DNA from: Streptosporangiaceae bacterium
GTDB lineage: Bacteria > Actinomycetota > Actinomycetes > Streptosporangiales > Streptosporangiaceae
Length of the DNA stretch: 43,833 nucleotides
NCBI GenBank assembly: GCA_025934375.1
Contig: JAICYD010000053.1
Coordinates: forward strand, 1 to 43,833
Direction: 5' to 3'
Of this stretch, positions 32,234 to 39,052 are shown in pieces. Made by a program: the position numbers and the translations under genes. Positions within the stretch are counted from its first letter, which is position 1; each line of letters starts with the position of its first letter. The notes below the pieces were generated by a model. That model saw only the letters and a list, made by a program, of their open reading frames with translations, had not been told where the DNA came from and ran no database searches.

Positions 32234-32813
32234 ATGCCTGCTGCAATCACCTGTGCCGGCCTTTCCTTTTACTGGCCTGACGGCACCCCGGTGCTGAACG
32301 GCCTGACCATGGCGCTCGGCCCCGGCCGGACCGGGCTCGTCGGGGTCAACGGCTCCGGCAAGTCCACCCTGCTGCGGCGCACATCGGCCTGGGTGACCGC
32401 GCCGGGCGGCTATCGGGCGGGGAGGTCGTGATGACCGCGCTGGCCGCGCTGCTGCTCCGGCGCCCAGACGTGCTCTTGCTGGACGAGCCGACGAACAACC
32501 TGGACGTCGGCGCGCGGCGGCGGCTGTACGAGGCGGTGCGCGACTGGCCGGGGGTGATGCTGATCGTCAGCCACGACCGTGAGCTGCTCGCGCTGGTGGA
32601 GCAGGTCGCCGACCTGTCCGGCGGATCGGTGCGGCTGTACGGCGGCAACCTTGCCGCGTACGAGGCGCTGCTCGCCGCCGAGCAGGGGGCCTCATCGTCG
32701 TGAGCCACGACGTGCCGTTCCTGCGGTCCATCGGGATCACTCGCTGGCTGTGGCTGGAGCGAAGCGGGCGGTTGGCTGAGCTGCCGGACGGGCTGCCAGA
32801 CTGGGCGCCATGA
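32234..32813 (+). pseudogene. ABC-F ATPase pseudogene with two frame-changing internal deletions
   Basis: Three pieces of one ABC-F protein lie in order but in three different frames. Piece 1 (from ATG 32234) has the N-terminus and Walker A GLVGVNGSGKSTLLRR. Piece 2 (from about 32380) has HIGLGDRAGRLSGGE, then Walker B VLLLDEPTNNLD and SHDRELL. Piece 3 (from about 32688) has the C-terminal end of a second ATPase domain, LIVVSHDVPFLRSIGITRWL. Missing are the middle of the first ATPase domain and the linker plus most of the second. The whole is 580 bases where about 1.6 kb is usual. The last stop (32811-32813) overlaps the VOC start as ATGA, showing that the two were once coupled. ABC-F proteins protect ribosomes from antibiotics or regulate translation; this one cannot be functional as read. 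Confidence 0.85.
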
Positions 32814-33181
32814 TCGATCACTTTGGGTTCCAGTGCGCAGACCTGACCGCCAGCGCGGCGTTCTATGACGCGGTGCTCGCGCCGCTGGGCGGGGAGCGGG
32901 TCATGGACTTCGGCGAGGCGATTGGCTACGGGACCGGCGGCCGGCCGGACTTCTGGATCAGCCGCCAGGCCACCGGCGATGGCTTCCGGGAGTCGCACAT
33001 CGCGTTCATCGCGCCGAGCCGGGCGGCTGTCCGCGCGTTCTTCGACGCGGCGATCGACAAGGGCGTGGAGATCTTGCACGAGCCGCGCCTGTGGCCGGAG
33101 TACCACGAGTCGTATTACGGCGGCTTCGTCCGCGACCCCGACGGCAACAACGTCGAGGCGGTCTGTCACACGCCCGAATAG
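32810..33181 (+). CDS. VOC-family (glyoxalase/bleomycin-resistance fold) protein
   Basis: This 123-aa single-domain protein has the vicinal-oxygen-chelate fold. It begins MIDHFGFQCADLTASAAFY, has the central SHIAFIAPSRAAVRAFFDAA, and ends with RDPDGNNVEAVCH, the usual C-terminal metal-side motif. Likely ligands are His 4, His of SHIAF and Glu of NNVEAV. Members include small lactoylglutathione-lyase-like and drug-binding proteins; the substrate here is unknown. Its ATG overlaps the stop of the ABC-F remnant, so it has lost its normal upstream coupling partner. A ribosome-binding site of its own is not obvious. Confidence 0.88.
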   Translation: MIDHFGFQCADLTASAAFYDAVLAPLGGERVMDFGEAIGYGTGGRPDFWISRQATGDGFRESHIAFIAPSRAAVRAFFDAAIDKGVEILHEPRLWPEYHESYYGGFVRDPDGNNVEAVCHTPE

Positions 33182-33274
33182 CCCGGGAAAGAAATTCGCG
33201 TCACCTGACAGGTCCGGCGGGCGCTACCTTGATGCACGCGAGCATTACTCGCATATAGCGGGCGGGAGGCGCAG

Positions 33275-33364
33275 ATGGCGAAGCTTAACCAGATCATCGC
33301 GGTGGAGAAAGGCGCTAAGAGCAAGTCCTTCCAGGACCTGACCGAGGCAGCTGCGGCCAGCTAG
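33275..33364 (+). pseudogene. 29-codon 5' stub of a DUF7873-like gene
   Basis: A well-formed start (ATG 33275 after GGCGGGAGG) opens a frame reading MAKLNQIIAVEKGAKSKSF, then QDLTEAAAAS and a stop at 33362-33364. I recall this opening as the conserved N-terminus of a roughly 230-aa actinomycete and phage protein group of unknown function. Here the body is missing, and the stop overlaps the stop codon of the convergent kinase gene. It therefore looks like a remnant left by a deletion up to that gene. The upstream 90 bases still hold an inverted repeat GCGAG-CATTA-CTCGC. A genuine small peptide is the alternative. Confidence 0.65.
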
Positions 33365-34854
33365 CCCTTGGACAAATCGCCGACATTCTGCTCGAAATTG
33401 TCCGTCCAGTGATAGGCCAGGCCTTTCCCCTTGAGCGTGAGCGTCACGGTGCCGGCGACGCAGGTTCCGGCGACGGCGGGCTCATCGAAGGTGAGCACAT
33501 TGTCCGTCGCCTTGGTGAGGGTCAGCGTGTTGATGCAGTCCTGGTTCACTTCATGGGCGGTCCGGTCGCCGGCCGCGAGCGTGAGCGTGATCGAATCCGG
33601 GAGCGCCGCCCCGGGATTGGCGATCGCGGACTGCGTCGCCGTGCCTGACCAGGTGCCGGCGAACGCGGCCGGGATCTTCGGCCCGCTGGCCGCCGCGGTC
33701 GCCGACGGCGAGGCGGTGGTGCCGCTGTCCGCCGGCGAGGTGGTGGCCGCCGGGGTGACGGTGGCCGCCGGCGGGCTGCTGTGGCCCTGGCCAGCGGTCG
33801 TGGCGGGCGTCGAGTGTCCCTTGGCGAGCAGCAGGGCGCCGACCACGATGATCGCGGCGAGGGCCGCGGCTCCCAGGGCGGCGGCCAGGAGCGGTCCGCG
33901 GCGGCGCGGGCCCGGCAGGCCGGGCGTGGTCGGCGGGCCCGCCGTCGGCGGCAGGCCATACCCCAGCGGAAGGCCGGGCACGGACGGTTGGGTCGCCAGG
34001 TGCGGTGGCCTCATGCCCGCGGGGCCGGCGCCGGCCGCCATGGCCTGCCGCGCCGACGGGTCGACGATGCCGAGCAGGACGTCCCGGGCGGTGGGCCGCC
34101 GCCGCGGGTCCTTCGCCAGGCACTGCCTGATCAGCGGCAGCAGCGAGGGCGGGACGCCGGTCAGGTCGGGCTCGGCGTTCAGGATGCGGTGCAGCACCGC
34201 GGGCACCGCGTCGGCGCCAAACGCCGTCCGCCCGGTCGCGGCGTAGATCATCGTCACCGCCCACGCGAAGATGTCGACCGCGCTGGTCGGCTGCTCGCCT
34301 GCCAGCTGTTCCGGCGAGATGTAGGACGGCGTGCCGATCACCCCGCTGGTGATCGAGGTGGCGTCGGTGAGCCGGGCGATGCCGAAGTCGACCACTCGCG
34401 GGCCATCCGGGCCGAGCAGCACGTTGGCCGGCTTGAAGTCGCGGTGGACCACACCGGCGCCGTGTATCGCGGTCAGCGCGGTCGCCGTGCCGACCGCGAG
34501 CCGCAGCAGCTCGCCCTCGGCCAGCGGCCCGGTGGCCAGGACGCGCTCTTGCAGCGACGGGCCGTCGATGAACTCACTGACCACGTACCGCCGGTCGCCG
34601 TCGGTGGTGGCCTCGATGACGCCCGCGGTGACGAACGGCTGGACCTGGTGCACCGCGGCCAGCTCGCGGGCCAGCCGCTCCAGCACCGGCTCGTCGGCGT
34701 TGGACCGCAGCACCTTGACGGCCACCCGCTCCTCCCCCGGCCTGGTGCTGCGGCCCAGGTAGACGATGCCCTGACCGCCCTCGCCGAGCCGCCCGAGCAG
34801 CTCGAAGCGGCCGAGCCGCACCGGATCGCCCGGCTCTAGTGGCTTGGACGGCAT
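33361..34854 (-). CDS. Membrane Ser/Thr protein kinase with lipocalin-like external domain
   Basis: This 497-aa Hanks-type kinase has glycine loop LGEGGQGIVYLG near 23-34, ATP-binding Lys 47, HRDFKPAN at 137-144 (Phe in place of the common Leu), DFG at 156-158, and IGTPSYISPEQ. After a Pro/Gly linker comes a single membrane span (ALAAIIVVGALLLA) and a Thr/Ser/Pro-rich stalk. A ~100-residue external domain follows that starts FAGTWSGTATQS and is all beta-like, which resembles a small lipocalin or META-type barrel. ATG 34854 is chosen because the kinase fold begins soon after it. Starts farther upstream would overlap the 546-aa gene. It lies 20 bases after that gene and is probably co-transcribed with it. 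Confidence 0.92.
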   Translation of the reverse strand: MPSKPLEPGDPVRLGRFELLGRLGEGGQGIVYLGRSTRPGEERVAVKVLRSNADEPVLERLARELAAVHQVQPFVTAGVIEATTDGDRRYVVSEFIDGPSLQERVLATGPLAEGELLRLAVGTATALTAIHGAGVVHRDFKPANVLLGPDGPRVVDFGIARLTDATSITSGVIGTPSYISPEQLAGEQPTSAVDIFAWAVTMIYAATGRTAFGADAVPAVLHRILNAEPDLTGVPPSLLPLIRQCLAKDPRRRPTARDVLLGIVDPSARQAMAAGAGPAGMRPPHLATQPSVPGLPLGYGLPPTAGPPTTPGLPGPRRRGPLLAAALGAAALAAIIVVGALLLAKGHSTPATTAGQGHSSPPAATVTPAATTSPADSGTTASPSATAAASGPKIPAAFAGTWSGTATQSAIANPGAALPDSITLTLAAGDRTAHEVNQDCINTLTLTKATDNVLTFDEPAVAGTCVAGTVTLTLKGKGLAYHWTDNFEQNVGDLSKG

Positions 34855-34874
34855 GGTTGTCTCATTTCTTCGCG

Positions 34875-36515
34875 TCACGCGCCGAGGTCGGCCAGGTCGC
34901 TGGGCAGGCCGAGCGCGGCGCGCAGGGCGGCGGTATCGATCGGCTGCTTGCCTGCCGCGGCGAGCAGGTCTGACTGGTACTCCCACTCGCGCAGCAGCGC
35001 CTCCACGCGCATCTGGTCCTCCGGCATGCCCCGGACGGCCTGCCGGATGGTGCGCCCGCGCAGGGCCGGCAGCCGCTCGTCGAAGCCGGCGACCGCCACG
35101 TGCTCAGCGCGGGGATCGCTGCGCCGGTAGTCGTAGACGTCGGCGGCGATGCGGGTCGCCAGGGCGTTGATGACCCGGCTGGACAAGCTGGCGGTCTTCG
35201 GCTCGAAGGCGTTGTCGTAGCCGGCCTGCACCCCGCGCGGCCCGGCGGAGGCGAACCGGATCTTCTCCGGGTGATCGTCGGTGAGGCCGCGGGTCACGGT
35301 TCCGGTGACCGCGCGGGCCAGCTCGTCGCCGGCCCGGTCGATGAACTCCGCCGCCGCGTCGGCCTCGCGCGGGCTGAGCCATACCCCGCGCCCGGTGATC
35401 CGCCAGATGCCGTCGACCGGCAGCAGGCCGCCCATCCACACCGCCCAGCGCGGTAGCCTGCCGACCTTCTCGGCGGGGAACTGCACGTAACGGCGCGCGG
35501 CCGACACGATGTCGGTACACCACACCCCGGGTGAGGGAACCGGGTCCTCGACCTTCCACAGCCCGTAGCGGATGTGCTCGTACCAGTCGGTCGCGCGGGC
35601 GGCGAGGTCGGGGGTGACCGACGGGCCGGCGGCGAAGGCCGCCATCGGGTTGTCGGCCGGGTCGTCGTTGTCGGCCGTGCCCAGCAGCGCCAGCTCCTCG
35701 GCGAACTCGCCGAACCCCTGTGCCTCCCCCTCGGGCCAGCCCATGTCCAGCACCGCCTTGCGGTGATGGTCCAAGGTGGCCTGCAGGTGCCTGCCGTGCT
35801 CGGTGCCGGCCAGGTACTGGCCGAGCGCGTCGTACAGGGCCAGCAGTCCGGACCGGTCACCGAACCGGGCCAGGGCGGCGCGGTCGCGGGCCGGGTCGGC
35901 GCTCACGTCGTCCGGGGCCGGGCCGGCGTCGCTGGCGTCGCCGTCCTCGTCGCCGTCGGCCTGCTCGTGGACGCGCTCGATCGCGGTGCCGTACTGCTCG
36001 GTGGCTTCCTCGTCCTGCGGCCAGTCCCGGATCAGCGCCTCCAGCTGCTCGGCGGCCTCGGCGTGGTAGCCCAGGTCAAGCAGGAAGCGGGTCACGCCCA
36101 GGCGGGCGGCCGGCTCCTCGGTGGCGTCGTCGGGCTGGCTCACGGCCAGGGCCTTGTCGATGAAGGTGCGCTCGGCCGCCGGGTCGCCGGTCGCGCGGGC
36201 CAGCGCCGCGGCGAACGTGACCGCGGTCAGCGAGTCGTCGCTCCACAGCAGCCGGGACGCCTCCTCAAGCCGCTCGGGGTCGGCGCCGGCCTCCAGCAGG
36301 CTGACCACGAGGTCCCCGTCGATCGCCCGGCCCTCATAGTGCTCATCAAGCAGCCCGGCGAGCTCGTCGGCCGGGGTCGCGGGGTCGCGAATGAGCTCCA
36401 GCCGCCGCTGGGCCAGCCGGTCCTGCTCAACCCTGTCTTGCCGCCGCCGCTCCAGTGCCTGCTTGGCGTCCGCCCTGGCGCGGTCTTGCTTCTTCCGGCG
36501 GTTGCTCTTTGCCAC
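34875..36515 (-). CDS. Unrecognised 546-aa helical-repeat protein upstream of a kinase
   Basis: I do not recognise a family. The first ~45 residues are strongly basic and charged (MAKSNRRKKQDRARADAKQA...), predicted as a helix or coiled coil. Residues ~45-185 look like short helical repeats of TPR type, with LDLGYHAEAAEQLEALI as the clearest. An acidic spacer of Asp/Glu/Ala (around 185-210) leads to a C-terminal half with several Trp-rich stretches (WYEHIRYGLWKVEDPVP; RWAVWMGGLLPVDGIWRITG). There is no signal peptide or membrane span, so it is cytosolic. It precedes the kinase gene by 20 bases and is a good candidate for a kinase substrate or scaffold. That link is inference. Confidence 0.75.
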   Translation of the reverse strand: MAKSNRRKKQDRARADAKQALERRRQDRVEQDRLAQRRLELIRDPATPADELAGLLDEHYEGRAIDGDLVVSLLEAGADPERLEEASRLLWSDDSLTAVTFAAALARATGDPAAERTFIDKALAVSQPDDATEEPAARLGVTRFLLDLGYHAEAAEQLEALIRDWPQDEEATEQYGTAIERVHEQADGDEDGDASDAGPAPDDVSADPARDRAALARFGDRSGLLALYDALGQYLAGTEHGRHLQATLDHHRKAVLDMGWPEGEAQGFGEFAEELALLGTADNDDPADNPMAAFAAGPSVTPDLAARATDWYEHIRYGLWKVEDPVPSPGVWCTDIVSAARRYVQFPAEKVGRLPRWAVWMGGLLPVDGIWRITGRGVWLSPREADAAAEFIDRAGDELARAVTGTVTRGLTDDHPEKIRFASAGPRGVQAGYDNAFEPKTASLSSRVINALATRIAADVYDYRRSDPRAEHVAVAGFDERLPALRGRTIRQAVRGMPEDQMRVEALLREWEYQSDLLAAAGKQPIDTAALRAALGLPSDLADLGA

Positions 36516-36723
36516 CCGTCACTCCCGTGCACATGCCGAAAGAGAAGCCTAACGCGCCCAGGCCCCGCTTGGCGCCGAGTCGGCCGGCCCGGGTGAGGCG
36601 TCCCGGGGCTAACCTGGCCGTCGCCCTGAACGAACGCTGGCCGGGCATGCCGGAGGGGCCGGGGTGCTCACGGTCACCACGGCCCCGTTGCGGCGCGAAC
36701 TTGCCTTCGGCTGTTGATCGTGC

Positions 36724-37236
36724 TTACGGGATGCGGTGCTTGCCGACGTGCTTGACGGTGATGGTGCCCGCGCTTTCCGGATTGGCGCTGCCGGGGGCGT
36801 AGTCGTAGACGGTGTGCGTCCTGAAGTTGAAGACGAAGGCGTCGACGATGGCGAAGGTGGCCGGGTCGAGCCAGGTGACGTAGACCTGGTCATGGCCGAT
36901 CGGGAGGGCGACGTAGTCCACCGGCGGGAAGACGGTGCCGACGAACGGGCCGGCGATCGGGACGCCCTGGACCGTGGAGTCCTTGTAGGTCTGCTCGAAG
37001 GTGTTGCCGGTGTTGCGGCCGAGCGTGTACTTGGCGTCGATGACCCAGCCGGTCAGGTCGAACCGCGCGATGCTGATCTTCGGCTGGTGGTGCGCGGAAG
37101 CCGCGGGCCGGGCGGCGCTGGCGGGCTTGGCGGCGCTGGCGGACGCCGAACTGGCGACGCCGATGCCGATCCCGGCGGCGGCGACCGTCATCGTCACTCC
37201 AGCCGCTGCGAGCCTGATTCGCCTCGTTGAGAACAT
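36724..37236 (-). CDS. Small secreted protein, possibly calycin/MoaF-like
   Basis: This 170-aa protein starts with a classic signal peptide (MFSTRRIRLAAAGVTMTVAA, then an ASASA cleavage region near 35). An Ala-rich spacer follows, then one compact domain from about residue 53 (KISIARFDLTGWVIDAKYTL). The domain has alternating strands, with an internal YVTWLDPATFAIVDAFVFNF and a HTVYDYAP strand, which suggests a small beta barrel like MoaF or related calycins. That match is by eye and weak. The start is ATG 37236 with GAAGGAGGG-like sequence upstream (minus strand). It stands alone and is downstream of the acyl-CoA ligase on the same strand, 63 bases away. Confidence 0.75.
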   Translation of the reverse strand: MFSTRRIRLAAAGVTMTVAAAGIGIGVASSASASAAKPASAARPAASAHHQPKISIARFDLTGWVIDAKYTLGRNTGNTFEQTYKDSTVQGVPIAGPFVGTVFPPVDYVALPIGHDQVYVTWLDPATFAIVDAFVFNFRTHTVYDYAPGSANPESAGTITVKHVGKHRIP

Positions 37237-37299
37237 TACGCCCCTCCTTCTCCTCGGGAGAATTACGGGCGCAGCGTAAGCCCGGGCTGATCGCCGGGA

Positions 37300-38934
37300 C
37301 TACGAGTCCAGGCCCAAGATCTCGACGGACTTTTCGCGCATCTCCACCTTGCGGATCTTGCCGGTAACAGTCATCGGAAAATCGTCGGTGATGTGCACGT
37401 ATCGCGGGATCTTGTAATGCGCGAGCCTTCCGGTCGCGAACTCGCGGACCTTCTCGGCGGTCAGCGCGGGCGCGCCGGGCCGCATCCGGATCCAGGCCAT
37501 CAGCTCCTCGCCGTACTTGGCGTCCGGCACGCCGATCACCTGCGCGTCCATGATGTCCGGGTGGGTGTAGAGGAACTCCTCGACCTCGCGCGGGTAGACG
37601 TTCTCCCCGCCGCGGATCACCATGTCCTTGATCCGCCCGGTGATCGACAGGTACCCGTCGTCGTCCATCACCGCCAGGTCGCCGGTGTGCATCCAGCGGG
37701 CGGCGTCGATGACCTCGGCGGTCTTGGCCGGCTCGTTCCAGTAGCCGAGCATGACCGAGTAACCGCGGGTGCACAGCTCGCCGGGCGTCCCGCGGGGGAC
37801 GCATCTGCCGGTGGCCGGGTCGATGACCTTGACCTCGATGTGCGGGCCGGCCCTGCCCACGGTCGCCACCCGCCGCTCGATGGAGTCATCGGCGCGGGTC
37901 TGCGTGGACACCGGCGAGGTCTCGGTCATGCCGTAGCAGATGGAGACCTCGGTCATGCCCATGCGGTCGATGACCTGCTTCATCACCTCGACCGGGCACG
38001 GGGACCCGGCCATGATGCCGGTGCGCAGGCTGGACAGGTCGAAGCTGGCGAACTCGGGGACGGCCAGCTCGGCGATGAACATCGTCGGGACGCCGTACAG
38101 GGAGGTGCAGCCCTCGGCCTCGACGGCCTTGAGGGTGGCGACCGGGTCGAAGACCGGGGCAGGGATGACCATCGCGGCGCCGTGGCTGGTGGCCGCCAGG
38201 TTCCCCATCACCATGCCGAAGCAGTGGTAGAAGGGCACCGGCAGGCAGATCCGGTCGTGCTCGGAGTAGCCGACGAGCTCGCCCACGAAGTAGCCGTTGT
38301 TCAGGATGTTGTGATGGCTCAGCGTGGCGCCCTTGGGGAATCCGGTTGTCCCCGAGGTGTACTGGATGTTGATCGGGTCGTCTGCGGTGAGGGAGACCAT
38401 CCGCTCACCGAGCTGCTCGGCACCGACGTCCGCACCGGCGGCCACGAGCGCGTCCCAGCTGTCCTCACCGATGTAGACGACGTCGCTGAGGTCCGCACAC
38501 CCGCCGCGGACCTCCTCCACCATGGAACGGTAGTCGGAGGTCTTGTGCGCGATCGCGCTGACCAGCATCCACATCCCGGACTGGTTGACGACGTAGGCGA
38601 GCTCGTGGCTGCGGTAGGACGGGTTCACGTTGACGAGCACCGCGCCAACCTTCGCGGTCGCGTACTGCAGCAGCGTCCACTCGGCGCAGTTCGGCGCCCA
38701 GATGCCGATCCGGTCCCCCGCCACGACCCCCCGCGCCAGCAGCCCCTTCGCCAGCGCGTCCACGTCACGCGCCAGCTCCGCGTACGTCCACCGACGACCG
38801 GATGGCACGTCGACGAGGGCCTCGCGCTCGGCGAAGCGGGCGACCGTGCGGTCGAAGTTGTCGCCGATCGTGTCCCCGAGCAGGGGTGCGGCCGACGGTC
38901 CCGAGCTGTAGGACGGCAGTGCTGGAGTCGACAC
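37300..38934 (-). CDS. AMP-forming acyl-CoA ligase (FadD-like)
   Basis: This 544-aa cytosolic enzyme activates a carboxylic acid to its CoA thioester using ATP. Seen: the A3 loop YTSGTTGFPKGATLSH near the middle, A5 YGMTETSP, A7/A8 HTGDLAVMDDDGY and GRIKDMVIRGGENVYP, and the C-terminal TVTGKIRK with the catalytic Lys. Length and motifs fit medium- or long-chain fatty acyl-CoA synthetases. The exact acid cannot be read. GTG 38934 is chosen because GGAGG lies six bases upstream. The frame is open much farther upstream, but there it lies opposite the plus-strand helicase-associated gene. An HMG-CoA-lyase-like gene 4.5 kb away hints at acyl or leucine catabolism. Confidence 0.94.
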   Translation of the reverse strand: MSTPALPSYSSGPSAAPLLGDTIGDNFDRTVARFAEREALVDVPSGRRWTYAELARDVDALAKGLLARGVVAGDRIGIWAPNCAEWTLLQYATAKVGAVLVNVNPSYRSHELAYVVNQSGMWMLVSAIAHKTSDYRSMVEEVRGGCADLSDVVYIGEDSWDALVAAGADVGAEQLGERMVSLTADDPINIQYTSGTTGFPKGATLSHHNILNNGYFVGELVGYSEHDRICLPVPFYHCFGMVMGNLAATSHGAAMVIPAPVFDPVATLKAVEAEGCTSLYGVPTMFIAELAVPEFASFDLSSLRTGIMAGSPCPVEVMKQVIDRMGMTEVSICYGMTETSPVSTQTRADDSIERRVATVGRAGPHIEVKVIDPATGRCVPRGTPGELCTRGYSVMLGYWNEPAKTAEVIDAARWMHTGDLAVMDDDGYLSITGRIKDMVIRGGENVYPREVEEFLYTHPDIMDAQVIGVPDAKYGEELMAWIRMRPGAPALTAEKVREFATGRLAHYKIPRYVHITDDFPMTVTGKIRKVEMREKSVEILGLDS

Positions 38935-39052
38935 GGTTCCTCCACGGTGCTGGGCGCTGGCGGTTGCCGTCACCCATCTTGGCAGCGAACGACCGCCCGG
39001 CAACAGGCTCGCCGCGAGCTCGTCGGGTGACCCGCCGACTACCGTATGACGG

